44,129 bases of DNA from JAWWBL01 sp033720975 (GCA_033720975.1 JAWWBL010000003.1:1-44129), one strand, 5' to 3'; positions 19,940 through 27,746 are shown, counted from the stretch's first letter. Notes: generated by a model not told the origin, from the letters alone. Numbers and translations: made by a program.

Positions 19940-20509
19940 GTGACATCACTTGGGGCAATATTGAACGGGGGCAAGAGCTCCCGGATGGGCCAGGACAAGG
20001 CTGACGTTCTGGTTCGAGACTCGACGATGCTGCAGATGGTGGGGTCTGCCTTGAACGCTGCAACCGGCCGAGTCGTGATTCTTGGCCCCCACCGGGACGG
20101 CTGGGAGTGTTGGCCGGACTCGGTTCATGTCGATGGGCCTCTCGCCGGCATCGCCACCGCCCTTTCCCGAACCCCGCGAGACCTGGTGGCCGTGGTAGCA
20201 GTTGATCACCCGTTCGTTCGGGCAGCCACGGTGAGGAGGCTCTTGGACAGAGCAGACGACCTTCCTGTTGTCCCCGTAGACGACCACGGCGTGCGTCAGG
20301 TCACCTGTGCGGTTTATCCCCGGTCGATCGGCGACGCGGCAGTTGAGGAGGCACAGGCTGGCGGCTCCATCCAGAGTCTCATAGACAGGGTGGCTTTCGA
20401 TGCAGTCGTTCCCAGCGAATGGCACGCGTGGGGCGAGGATGGACGGAGTTGGTTCTCCGTGGACAGCGAGACGGCCCTGGCGGAGGGCCTCTCGCTCTTC
20501 TACCCGTGA
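19940..20509 (+). CDS. mobA: Molybdenum cofactor guanylyltransferase MobA
   Basis: Attaches GMP to molybdopterin to make the guanine dinucleotide form of the cofactor. The 189-residue protein begins VTSLGAILNGGKSSRMGQDKA, the nucleotide-binding signature of MobA, with Asn in place of the usual Ala before GG. VDGPLAGIATAL and VAVDHPFV continue the family pattern. A GTG at 19874 would add 22 residues overlapping the previous gene and is less likely. The xanthine dehydrogenase at 31-35 kb needs a molybdenum cofactor, but enzymes of that family normally use the cytosine form, so MobA may serve other enzymes. A MocA-like cytidylyltransferase activity cannot be excluded. Confidence 0.82.
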   Translation: MTSLGAILNGGKSSRMGQDKADVLVRDSTMLQMVGSALNAATGRVVILGPHRDGWECWPDSVHVDGPLAGIATALSRTPRDLVAVVAVDHPFVRAATVRRLLDRADDLPVVPVDDHGVRQVTCAVYPRSIGDAAVEEAQAGGSIQSLIDRVAFDAVVPSEWHAWGEDGRSWFSVDSETALAEGLSLFYP

Positions 20510-20581
20510 GGCGACTCTGGCTCGGAATGTGTCACGGTCGGTGCTGTTGACGTTGATGAGCGTGTTAGGCGAGGACGAGTC

Positions 20582-21217
20582 ATGAGTGGCCCGCTACGGA
20601 GTCTGGTGTATGTGGGGGATCCGATGTGCTCGTGGTGCTGGGGATTTGCACCCGAGGTCGAAAGTCTCGCCTCCTCGTACCCGGTCGAGGTGATCGTGGG
20701 CGGTCTCCGTCCTGGCCCCATGTCTCAGGAGCTCGACGACCAGATGGCCGGCTTCTTGCGACACCACTGGGTGGAGATCGCCGAGCGGACCGGGCAGCCC
20801 TTCGACACTGCCTTTCTCGACAGGCGTGACGGATGGAGGTACGACACCGAGCCTGCCGCCATCGCCGTCATCGTGATGAGAGGCATGAACGAGGAGCAGA
20901 CGCTGAACTACTTCTCTGCGCTGCAGCGCGCCTTTTATGCCGAAGGTGTCGACGTCACCGACTTCGGTGAACTGGCCCGACTGGCAAAGGGATTCTCGGT
21001 CGACGTCACCGAGTTCGAGGAGAGGCTGCGGACCGAAGAGGCGAAGAAGACAGCCTGGAGCGACTTCTCACAGGCACGCAACTGGGGCATCTCGGGCTTC
21101 CCAACGCTGGTAGGCCGACTCGTCGACGACCGACTCGCCCTCCTGGCCCGTGGCTGGGCTCCACGGGACCTCATCGAAACCAGGATCGAATCTCTCGAAG
21201 ACGTCCTCACAGGTTGA
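20582..21217 (+). CDS. DsbA-family thioredoxin-fold protein (CSWC)
   Basis: A 211-residue DsbA-like (COG3531/FrnE-like) protein. The thioredoxin-fold strand VYVGDPMCSWCWGF carries the redox motif C16-S-W-C19, a helical insertion follows, and GISGFPTLVG supplies the cis-Pro loop near residue 175. There is no signal peptide, so a cytoplasmic thiol oxidoreductase or isomerase role is expected rather than periplasmic disulfide formation. GAGG seven bases before the ATG may be its ribosome site. Its last 40 codons are duplicated as a decayed copy at 22738-22854, on the far side of the sigma-factor module. Confidence 0.82.
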   Translation: MSGPLRSLVYVGDPMCSWCWGFAPEVESLASSYPVEVIVGGLRPGPMSQELDDQMAGFLRHHWVEIAERTGQPFDTAFLDRRDGWRYDTEPAAIAVIVMRGMNEEQTLNYFSALQRAFYAEGVDVTDFGELARLAKGFSVDVTEFEERLRTEEAKKTAWSDFSQARNWGISGFPTLVGRLVDDRLALLARGWAPRDLIETRIESLEDVLTG

Positions 21218-21330
21218 GCCGCACTCGGGGCACGTAGCGGTCCCACCCGAGCTTGTCGAGCCTGACGGCTTGTTGGTGGACGATTCCGGGTTGGCCGGAC
21301 CCGGGCTCGTCCTTTCCGTCGCTCGATCCG

Positions 21331-21397
21331 TATAAGTCCGGTTTGCCCGTTCGCTGACAGCGAGATCATGTCAGTGGGGTACGTTGCTGGACTTATA
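21331..21397. promoter_or_regulatory. 9-bp inverted repeat upstream of the sigma factor
   Basis: TATAAGTCC (21331-21339) and GGACTTATA (21389-21397) are perfect inverses 49 bp apart. Between them TGACA (21355-21359) and TGTCA (21369-21373) form a nested dyad. Each outer arm contains a TATAA that could be a -10 core. The 218-bp region before the sigma gene holds no other feature. It could be an autoregulatory operator or the boundary of an inserted segment. Confidence 0.4.
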
Positions 21398-21435
21398 ACT
21401 GTCATGAGGTTCGGTGAGTTCGAGAGTTGATTGGC

Positions 21436-21984
21436 ATGTCTCCTGCTGACAAGAGGTTCGCTGAGATCTACTCCGCCCACTTCAAGGCAGTACATGCGTA
21501 TTGCCGACGTCGCACTTCGGCGGATCGCGTCGACGATGCGACGGCTGAGGTATTCCTCGCTGCTTGGCGAAGAATCGACGAGGTTCCGCCTGGAGCTGAG
21601 GCTCTCCCGTGGCTCTATTCGGTCGCGTACGGAGTGGTGTCGAATGCTTGGCGCGGGGCGTCGAGACGCAAGAAGCTCGACAGAAAGCTGAGATCGATAG
21701 GTGCCGAGTTCGCTCCACTCCCTGACGATGTCGTGGTCATGCGACAGGAAGCCAGACAGGTTCTCACCGCTTTGGAGCGCCTGAGTCGTTCGGATCGAGA
21801 GCTTCTCCGTCTGTCGATCTGGGAAGAGCTCGACAGCTCCAGTCTCTCCGTGGCTCTCGGCATCTCCAAAGATGCCGTCAATCAGCGACTCTCCAGAGCC
21901 CGCAGGAGGCTCGCCAGGGAGTACGACCGGCTAACGACAAAACAAACGACGTCATCCGTTGCTCAGGAAGGAGGTGCATGGTGA
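21436..21984 (+). CDS. ECF-like RNA polymerase sigma factor
   Basis: A 182-residue sigma-70 family factor with region 2 (about residues 5-75, FAEIYSAHFKAVHAYCRRR to AEVFLAAWRR and ALPWLYSVAYGVVSNAWR) and region 4 (about 115-165, ALERLSRSDRELLRLSIWE then SVALGISKDAVNQRLSRAR). Regions 1 and 3 are absent, as in ECF factors. I prefer the ATG at 21436 to a TTG three codons earlier. Its last codons overlap the downstream membrane gene by 7 bp (ATGGTGA), indicating co-expression with a likely regulator. The pair lies between the intact and the decayed DsbA gene ends. The regulon is unknown. Confidence 0.88.
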   Translation: MSPADKRFAEIYSAHFKAVHAYCRRRTSADRVDDATAEVFLAAWRRIDEVPPGAEALPWLYSVAYGVVSNAWRGASRRKKLDRKLRSIGAEFAPLPDDVVVMRQEARQVLTALERLSRSDRELLRLSIWEELDSSSLSVALGISKDAVNQRLSRARRRLAREYDRLTTKQTTSSVAQEGGAW

Positions 21985-22724
21985 CAACGGAATCGCAGAT
22001 TGTCGCGCTCATGGACGAAGCAAACCCTGTCCCTGATCTCGACAAATACCAAGTGAACGAGGTTGATGTCGCTGCGTACCTCGCCACTCTCGAACGGAGG
22101 AGCCAGAAGATGACATCAACAGATACCAGGCCAACAACCGAGAAGCAGCCGAAACGATCCATGACCCTGCGGCTGGCCACTCTGTTGCTGGTGGTAGTGG
22201 CTGGTGTGATCGCGATCCTTTTGAGCCAAAGCGATGGCGATGCGCCTGTTGCCACCGACCCCACACCGTCGACGTCCGACGAATCTGCCCTCCTCGCTGC
22301 GTACGCCGCAGCTCAGAACGGCGGGGACGTTGACACGGTGATGGGACTGTTCGGATTCAACTATCCAGTGAAGCGACACCCCTTTGCCGTCAACGACTAC
22401 ATGGACAGCTCGACCGAGCTCAGAGCCACGGAAGCGCTAATTGCAGGGATCCGTGGATCAGGGGCAGGTCTCGAGTTCTTTGACATCGAGATAGGCGACC
22501 CCAACAGCGTCACCGCCCCCGACGTCACGTTCAGTTGGAGGTTCTACTACGCCGCCGACGGAACTACGCCAAGCGGCTGGTTCTGGGAGCGTGATGGTGC
22601 ACCCGAGGTTCCCCAAGGCGAGGCGGGTTGCATTGGAGGTCGAGACGGGAAAGCATGGGTTCAAGCAGGCAGGTTCCACGAGTTCAACTGGGGCTTTTAC
22701 GATCCCGCAATGTGCGGCGAATAG
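21978..22724 (+). CDS. Single-pass membrane protein, probable sigma-factor partner
   Basis: A 248-residue protein with a cytoplasmic N-terminus (1-60), one membrane helix (about 63-82), a Thr/Ser/Pro linker and an outer domain of about 150 residues; the DESALLAAYAAAQNGGDVDTVMGLF stretch (given here only as far as its DES...LF ends) recalls SnoaL/NTF2-like folds. The position directly after a sigma factor, with a 7-bp overlap and a near-perfect AGGAAGGAGG ribosome site inside the sigma gene, suggests an anti-sigma or sensor role. The zinc-binding HxxxCxxC of classical anti-sigma domains is absent, so any binding to sigma would use another fold. Confidence 0.65.
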   Translation: MVTTESQIVALMDEANPVPDLDKYQVNEVDVAAYLATLERRSQKMTSTDTRPTTEKQPKRSMTLRLATLLLVVVAGVIAILLSQSDGDAPVATDPTPSTSDESALLAAYAAAQNGGDVDTVMGLFGFNYPVKRHPFAVNDYMDSSTELRATEALIAGIRGSGAGLEFFDIEIGDPNSVTAPDVTFSWRFYYAADGTTPSGWFWERDGAPEVPQGEAGCIGGRDGKAWVQAGRFHEFNWGFYDPAMCGE

Positions 22725-22737
22725 GCCTGGAAGCACA

Positions 22738-22854
22738 CTCGGCTTGCTGATACTGGCTGGTCGACTAGTGAACAGCGGCCCCCGCCCGTGGCTGGGCTCC
22801 CCCAGGACCTGATCGAAACCAGGATCGACTCTTGATGAAGTGCTGGCGGGCTGA
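22738..22854 (+). pseudogene. Decayed second copy of the DsbA-like gene 3' end
   Basis: This stretch aligns with the last ~125 bp of the DsbA-like gene (21091-21217). CCCGTGGCTGGGCTCC is identical in both, followed by ATCGAAACCAGGATCGA, and the stop codons line up at 22852-22854 and 21215-21217. One inserted base after GGCTGGGCTCC breaks the frame, about nine bases are missing before it, and TAG TGA stops occur in the region matching LVDD. No 5' part of the gene is present, so it is a non-coding remnant. Confidence 0.75.
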
Positions 22855-22934
22855 AGCGCACCTGGCCGAGTGTTCACGCTCTTTGACCCCGCAGTGTCCA
22901 CTTCGGTGGTCAGCGGCCATCCCTGCGGAGCACA

Positions 22935-23393
22935 ATGGGAACCGTGAGAACGATCTATGAAGCGATGGGCGGGGCGGACGCGGTGCTCGCCCTCGCCGGG
23001 GCGTGGCACGAACGATGTCTCGCCGACCCGATCCTGTCTCATGCTTTTGAGCATGGAATCCACCCCCAGCACACAGAACGGTTGGCGGCCTACTGGGCCG
23101 AACAGCTAGGAGGACCAGCCGATTACACCGAATCCATTGGTGATTACTCGTCGGTGGTCCGAATCCACAGCGGAAATGGTCCTCACGAGGAGATGGATGG
23201 CCTAGGCATTGCATCCTTCGTTCTTGCTCTTGATGACGCCGGGATTCCGAACGACCCAGACCTGCGCTTCAGCCTCATCTCGTGGTTCGGGTGGGCGACT
23301 GCGATGCTCAATCACCACTGGGCAACGCCTCAGGACGTGCCGTCGGAACTCTCGTTGCCCTTTTGGGATTGGAAGGGGCCCACGGGCCACTAG
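22935..23393 (+). CDS. Group II truncated-hemoglobin-like protein
   Basis: A 152-residue globin-like protein. The helix B/C region reads GAWHERCLADPILSHAFE, helix E includes QHTERLAAYWAEQLGGP, and the proximal His is likely the one in VVRIHSG. Group II truncated hemoglobins usually have Tyr at B10; here that position appears to be His (W-H for F-Y). The SGNGPHEEM loop after the proximal His replaces the usual short linker and marks an actinobacterial subgroup. Known relatives bind O2/NO or act as peroxidases; the role here is not known. A GGAG four bases before the ATG serves as ribosome site. It converges with the LLM gene. Confidence 0.75.
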   Translation: MGTVRTIYEAMGGADAVLALAGAWHERCLADPILSHAFEHGIHPQHTERLAAYWAEQLGGPADYTESIGDYSSVVRIHSGNGPHEEMDGLGIASFVLALDDAGIPNDPDLRFSLISWFGWATAMLNHHWATPQDVPSELSLPFWDWKGPTGH

Positions 23394-23416
23394 CTGCGGA
23401 GCCCGTTTTGACCGCT

Positions 23417-24277
23417 TCAGCCTGACGCGGGGCCGCGGCGGATCACGTCGAGGTCGAGTGTCCAGGAACCGTCATGCTTGGCCGTGTAGAGCCATGTAGC
23501 GCCCAGACCCTCGGCCAAATCGGCCCATTCGGATGACGCGCCTTCAGGGTTGGCCGGCAGAAAGATCTCTCCGGGTTGGTCGGTCAGCGACGTGTAATAG
23601 TCGACCATCTCGGTGGAGTGTCTCTCAGGCGGATCCCCATCTGAGGGGAAGACCCCGTCCGCAGGGAAGTGGGTCATGATGCCGTCCCATTTCGCGCCCC
23701 TCCTCAACGCTGGCTTCCTCGGCCAGATGCCGCCGACGACAACCGGTATACGAGGCCGTTGAAGCGGAGTCGGCAGCAAGGAGACGTCCTGCAACTGATA
23801 GTGCTCGCCGACATGGGTCACCCGATCACCACTCCAGAGGCGCGCAATCAGGTCCAGTGCCTCGTCCGTCATCGATGCGATGTCTTTCAGGTCCCATTGC
23901 TGTCCGAACTGCTCGTAGTCGGGTCTTCGCCCTAGGCCCACGCCGAGGATCACACGACCGCCCGACATGCGATCCAATGTTGCGAGGTCCCGAGCCATCT
24001 GCCAGGGCTGACGACGGGCCACAGGGGTGATCCAAGTCCCGAGCTTGATCCGAGATGTTCGGGTGGCAATTCCCGACAGGGTCACCCAAGGATCGGGCAT
24101 TGGCCAGTGTTCGTCCGCGGTCGATCTCGCACCGATCTCAGGGGGCGGAGGAAAGATGAGATGGTCTGCGAGAAACACGCCGTCCCACCCGGATTCCTCC
24201 GCCGCCACCCCAGCCTCAACAAGGCGGGACACTTCGGAGCCTGCCTCCCAGTTTGGGAGGACCAGGCCGTGCCTCAT
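23417..24277 (-). CDS. LLM-class (luciferase-like) oxidoreductase, probably F420-dependent
   Basis: A 286-residue TIM-barrel protein of the luciferase-like family, which uses F420H2 or FMNH2. MRHGLVLPNWEAG starts the barrel, GWDGVFLADHL, IKLGTWITPVARRQPWQMARDLATLDRMSGGRVILGVG (as separate family blocks, residues about 95-130) and GGIWPRKPALRRG are typical. A GAGGCGG site precedes the ATG. It is the last gene of a VOC-flavin reductase-LLM set on the minus strand, 25 bp after the flavin reductase stop, so a flavin-supplied reaction is possible as well as an F420 one. Substrate unknown. Confidence 0.85.
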   Translation of the reverse strand: MRHGLVLPNWEAGSEVSRLVEAGVAAEESGWDGVFLADHLIFPPPPEIGARSTADEHWPMPDPWVTLSGIATRTSRIKLGTWITPVARRQPWQMARDLATLDRMSGGRVILGVGLGRRPDYEQFGQQWDLKDIASMTDEALDLIARLWSGDRVTHVGEHYQLQDVSLLPTPLQRPRIPVVVGGIWPRKPALRRGAKWDGIMTHFPADGVFPSDGDPPERHSTEMVDYYTSLTDQPGEIFLPANPEGASSEWADLAEGLGATWLYTAKHDGSWTLDLDVIRRGPASG

Positions 24278-24302
24278 AGGTCCGCCTCATCCATGGGAAA
24301 CG

Positions 24303-24815
24303 TCAGTGACCGCCTCGCTTGACACCGCCGTATTTCATTCTGGTGTCTGACATCGCCGCTGCGCGTTGCTCGTCGTCGTTGATACCAGCGTCAACGATCT
24401 CACCGACAAAGAGGGTGTGTGTCCCTAGATCGATCGTCTGTCGCACCTCACAGTCCATCCAGGCAAGAGCCTCCTCAAAGATCGGGGCTCCGGTCGCCCC
24501 GGTTCGCACGGCACGGCCATTCAGGGTGTTGCCGTCCCTCGTGGCGGGCTTGGAGAACTTGACGAAGACCCGAGTGTCCTCGGAAGACCACAGGTTCACC
24601 GAGAATGACCCGCCCTCTGTTATGAGACGATGCGTCACCGCGCTGTTGTCGATGCCAACCCCAATCAGGACAGGCTCCATGCTCAGCTGGGTAATCCAGC
24701 TCGCGGTCATCCCGTTCCATTCGTCCGAAGACGCCGACCCGATCAGAGCCAAGGCGTTGGGGATCTTCCAGGTGACCTTGTTGATCAGTTCTGGGTCGAT
24801 GCTTTCACCTGCCAC
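24303..24815 (-). CDS. Flavin reductase-like FMN-binding protein
   Basis: A 170-residue split-barrel flavoprotein. ALALIGSASSDEWNGMTASWITQLSMEP (family pattern from about residue 22: short-chain start, then N-x-M-T-A-S and S-x-x-P) and the GGSFSVNL segment are flavin reductase features. Such proteins reduce FMN/FAD for two-component monooxygenases. It starts at a GTG at 24815, 37 bp after the VOC gene, and is followed by the LLM oxidoreductase, which could be its partner. A TAGGGT occurs 12 nt upstream, so weak independent transcription is possible. Confidence 0.85.
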   Translation of the reverse strand: MAGESIDPELINKVTWKIPNALALIGSASSDEWNGMTASWITQLSMEPVLIGVGIDNSAVTHRLITEGGSFSVNLWSSEDTRVFVKFSKPATRDGNTLNGRAVRTGATGAPIFEEALAWMDCEVRQTIDLGTHTLFVGEIVDAGINDDEQRAAAMSDTRMKYGGVKRGGH

Positions 24816-24852
24816 AGCGTGATAGAGACCCTAACTGTGATGAGGGACTGCT

Positions 24853-25242
24853 TCAGCTGGGGTCGTCGTAGGTGAGGATCTCCAAGAGATGACCGCTCGG
24901 GTCGTGGAAATAGACGGAGTAGGTCTTACCGTGGACTCCGGTCGACCTGCCAGGGCCACGCATGTTGGCAGGGGTCGATGGCCCGTCACCGTAAGTCGTA
25001 CCACTCGAGCGAATCCGGTCGAACGTCGCGTCGAAGCTGGCGCGATCCATGCCGAAGGCGAGGTGACGCGATGCAGGCTCGGGCATCTCCCTGAGGTCCA
25101 AAGCCATATCGGGCGTTATGAGCATCACCTCGAACGATCCGCTGCGGCCACGCGACTCCAAACCAACGACATCGCGGTAGAAGGCTACGGATTCCCCTAG
25201 GTCAGTTACCTCGAGGATGGTGTGGTCGAGGAATACCGACAT
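24853..25242 (-). CDS. VOC-family (glyoxalase/dioxygenase-like) protein
   Basis: A 129-residue vicinal-oxygen-chelate protein with two beta-alpha-beta-beta-beta modules. Metal-ligand candidates are His in FLDHTILEV, His in SRHLAFGM and Glu in HLLEILTYD. The ATG at 25242 is chosen because TACGGT lies exactly six bases upstream; a longer form starting at 25284 would run into the divergent gene's promoter. Members include glyoxalase I, ring-cleaving dioxygenases and fosfomycin resistance proteins, and the substrate cannot be told here. It leads the VOC-flavin reductase-LLM operon. Confidence 0.85.
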   Translation of the reverse strand: MSVFLDHTILEVTDLGESVAFYRDVVGLESRGRSGSFEVMLITPDMALDLREMPEPASRHLAFGMDRASFDATFDRIRSSGTTYGDGPSTPANMRGPGRSTGVHGKTYSVYFHDPSGHLLEILTYDDPS

Positions 25243-25286
25243 GTCGCCACCGTACTCTCGACCAGCTGCTGAGTACTGTCGCAAGG
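25243..25286. promoter_or_regulatory. Two divergent leaderless -10 boxes
   Basis: On the minus strand TACGGT (25254-25249) is six bases before the VOC ATG. On the plus strand TACTGT (25274-25279) is seven bases before the membrane-protein ATG. The whole intergenic space is 44 bp, so the two promoters overlap and the polymerases may compete. Confidence 0.5.
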
Positions 25287-25814
25287 ATGTCGGAGAGGTC
25301 CTTGATGTGGTGGGCGGGGGCAGCCGCTGTGGTAACGGCAGCCGGCTACTTCTTTGGGTTATTCGGGCCGGCCTACTACGACCCGGTCACTGCCTTCGAC
25401 TACCTGGGCTCGTTCATCAATGACGCCACCTTGGCCGTATCCGGTCTGGCACTGATCGTGTGGTCACGTGTGACCCCGGTGCGCAACACCGGGGCACTGA
25501 TCCTTGTGGCTGGCGTTGGCCTGATTGTTTGGACCGTGGGCAATGTGCTCGAGGAGATCTACGGCCTGGAACTCGGAACGGACCTCTTCTTTGCGGGCAG
25601 CATCACGACACTCGCGTCCACGGCCGTCGCCGGCATCCTCACATTGTTTGATCGGACCCGGTGGCGCCGGTCCGGCCTTCTCCTCCTGGGATTGACGGTT
25701 GGCATCGGCGTCGACGTCATCCCGATGTTCCCGATCGTTTGGACAGCCTTGGCCGTGCTTCTGGCCCGTGGCTGGTTTGAAGAAGCCTCAACACCGGAGC
25801 CTGCGAGGGCTTAA
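25287..25814 (+). CDS. Multi-pass membrane protein of unknown function
   Basis: A 175-residue hydrophobic protein with about five membrane helices (roughly 7-27, 38-60, 66-88, 98-118 and 128-155) and short loops, ending in a charged tail. The pattern of short helices with Trp/Gly-rich ends is common in small actinobacterial integral membrane proteins, but I recognise no named family or catalytic motif. Translation starts at ATG 25287 seven bases after TACTGT. It diverges from the VOC gene and converges with the adenylate cyclase. Confidence 0.65.
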   Translation: MSERSLMWWAGAAAVVTAAGYFFGLFGPAYYDPVTAFDYLGSFINDATLAVSGLALIVWSRVTPVRNTGALILVAGVGLIVWTVGNVLEEIYGLELGTDLFFAGSITTLASTAVAGILTLFDRTRWRRSGLLLLGLTVGIGVDVIPMFPIVWTALAVLLARGWFEEASTPEPARA

Positions 25815-25832
25815 AGGCGTATGAACCCTGGC

Positions 25833-27065
25833 CTACCGGGGACTGGCAATACCGCTCTTCCTGTCCAGAAGAATGAAGGTGCTCATGTCTCCCTTCCCCT
25901 TGACGGAGACGACGCCACGGGGTTCACAAACGAAGTCGTTCCGGATCAACTCGTAGGTCGCCGCTGTGATCTGAATCGATCCCGGGACTCCTCCGGATTC
26001 CATGCGACTGGCCACATTCACGACATCTCCCCACACGTCGTAGGAGAACTTGTGGGTTCCTACCACCCCTGCAACTAGGGGCCCCGAATTGATACCGATA
26101 CGGAAGGTGATCTTGTGGCCGTCGAACACGGCCTGTTCGGTGTGATCGCGAATGCGGAGGGCGAGCTCGGCTATGGCGTGGGCATGGTCGGGGCGCGCCA
26201 GGGGAACCCCTGCGGCGACCATGTACTCGTCGCCAACCGTCCTGATCTTCTCGAGGCCAAGTTCCTCGACGAAGCCGTCGAATGTGGCGAAAACATCGTT
26301 GAGCAGGTCGATCAGTTCCGGAGGCGTCATCGCGGCTGACATCGGCGTGAACCCGACCATGTCGGCAAACAGAACCGACGCCGACTCGTAGTCGTCCGCT
26401 ATCAGAGTGCTTCCCGCTTTGAGTTGCGCCGCGATCTCCCTGGGCAGGATGTTGTGCAGCAGATCATCCGATTGTGCTTGGAAGCGGTTGCGTTGCCTCA
26501 CGAAGTAGGCCATACCGGCGTACACGAATGCCGTTGCCACGATCACGTTGATCGCTGTGACCACATCCTCTCCTGTGTCCAGGTGGGACGGTTCGATGAA
26601 GTTTGGCAAGACCACCGCAAGTGCAACTGTGAACAGGTAAGCCAGGAACCACCAGAAGGCAGCCCTGACACTGAGGGTGATCAGCGCACCGACGACCGCC
26701 ACCGTCCCGTGGAGAATCACCATCCCGGACGGGACCAGCCCACCTTGCGCAACGGTTTCGACAAGGGGGTGCAGGAGGAGGACTATCAGAGTTGCTGAGA
26801 CGACTCCAACGAACCATGACGGTCTGACTCGAAGCAGAACCAAGGCAGCAATGCTGGTAAGCGAAACTGCGAAAAGGACCAGCCCGGTTACAGAGTCGCC
26901 CTCCGAGAAAGTTATGAATCCGAACCACAGCCGAACCACCGCACTGAAGAAGAGGTAGCCCACGAAAATGCGCCTGGCACCGCGTTGTATTTCCGACTCA
27001 CCCGAGTGGGCGCCGATGGAGAGCACAGATTCCCACCGCTTTCTCGTACGGGGGAACGCTGGCAT
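25833..27065 (-). CDS. Membrane-bound class III adenylate cyclase
   Basis: A 410-residue protein with about six N-terminal membrane helices (30-190), a short linker (LLHNILPREIAAQL, 202-215) and a class III catalytic domain (about 225-400). The two metal-binding Asp are D235 (FADMVGFT) and D279 (TVGDEYM). Adenine-selecting K273 and D343 and transition-state N350 and R354 (VNVASRM) are all present, so it should make cAMP rather than cGMP as an active homodimer. The ATG at 27065 has TAGTGT six bases upstream, which confirms the start. The membrane part has no signal I can recognise. It lies next to a DoxX-like gene on the same strand. Confidence 0.92.
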   Translation of the reverse strand: MPAFPRTRKRWESVLSIGAHSGESEIQRGARRIFVGYLFFSAVVRLWFGFITFSEGDSVTGLVLFAVSLTSIAALVLLRVRPSWFVGVVSATLIVLLLHPLVETVAQGGLVPSGMVILHGTVAVVGALITLSVRAAFWWFLAYLFTVALAVVLPNFIEPSHLDTGEDVVTAINVIVATAFVYAGMAYFVRQRNRFQAQSDDLLHNILPREIAAQLKAGSTLIADDYESASVLFADMVGFTPMSAAMTPPELIDLLNDVFATFDGFVEELGLEKIRTVGDEYMVAAGVPLARPDHAHAIAELALRIRDHTEQAVFDGHKITFRIGINSGPLVAGVVGTHKFSYDVWGDVVNVASRMESGGVPGSIQITAATYELIRNDFVCEPRGVVSVKGKGDMSTFILLDRKSGIASPR

Positions 27066-27077
27066 CGGGCGACACTA
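27066..27077 (-). promoter_or_regulatory. Leaderless -10 box for the adenylate cyclase
   Basis: TAGTGT (27077-27072, minus strand) with a 6-nt gap to the ATG and no Shine-Dalgarno. It lies in the 58-bp gap after the DoxX-like gene, so the cyclase has its own promoter. Confidence 0.5.
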
Positions 27078-27123
27078 CTGGATGTCGGCGACCGCACTTG
27101 GAGGGCACCGCTCCTCAGATTTC

Positions 27124-27600
27124 TCAGTCCGGCGTCTCCACGATCCGGCCGCCCCTGACGGTTGCTCCGATGACGAAGCCGGCAGAGATCAACACCGCGT
27201 TCTTCACTATGTATTGACCCTCGAGCGTCAGGACAAATGGGAATGCCGTCCAGATCTGGTCAGGGAACAGCATCAGCGGAGTCACCGTGCCGGCCATCTG
27301 GACAAACAGCATCAAGAGGACGATACGAAGGAGCTTTCCAGTCACCAGCCCGATCCCGATCAACAGCTCCAGGATTGCCAAGCCAAGGCGGGCAGCGTCT
27401 TCAGAGAGGAGCCCGAATGTGAGCTTCATCGTGGTCTCGGTTGCGATCTGGTCAGCTGGCGAGAGCCCCGGCACCAGCTTCAAGGCGCCAAACCAAATGA
27501 AAACCAATCCGATGCTCCACCGGAGCAGTTTGACACCATGGGTCGCCATCCAACGGGTGATGGTCCGGTCTATCCGATCGAACCGTTCAACGGTTGTCAT
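27124..27600 (-). CDS. DoxX-like integral membrane protein
   Basis: A 158-residue protein with about four membrane helices. VKLLRWSIGLVFIWFGALKL starts the DoxX/DUF417-like fold, and a Gly-rich helix, an aromatic loop (LFPDQIWTAFPFVL) and a final helix follow. Members include the quinone-linked DoxD/DoxX proteins, but most small homologues have no proven role. The ATG at 27600 is taken over a longer form because TACCCT lies seven bases upstream and the extra N-terminal sequence is Arg-rich and not family-like. It diverges from purF. Confidence 0.72.
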   Translation of the reverse strand: MTTVERFDRIDRTITRWMATHGVKLLRWSIGLVFIWFGALKLVPGLSPADQIATETTMKLTFGLLSEDAARLGLAILELLIGIGLVTGKLLRIVLLMLFVQMAGTVTPLMLFPDQIWTAFPFVLTLEGQYIVKNAVLISAGFVIGATVRGGRIVETPD

Positions 27601-27746
27601 GCCGCTCAGGGTACGGGCAAATCCATCAGCTCTTCCGACTGCTCCCAGGTTCAGCCTTCCACACCACCCGGCGAATCTTCTCATCCGTCTGCGAAACTTC
27701 TGCGAGATCGAGTTGTCGCGATCGTGTGCGCACCTACGATGGGCTC
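27601..27746. promoter_or_regulatory. Divergent promoter region of the DoxX-like gene and purF
   Basis: Minus strand: TACCCT (27613-27608) seven bases before the DoxX-like ATG. Plus strand: TTGTCG (27713-27718), a 16-nt spacer and TACGAT (27735-27740), six bases before the purF GTG. I looked for a purine riboswitch-like fold or PurR-type operator in the roughly 100 bp between them and saw none. Confidence 0.5.

Noticed and set aside
27601..27746. A purine riboswitch before purF
   Set aside because: The -10 box lies six bases from the start codon, leaving no 5' leader, and no matching fold is visible in the region.
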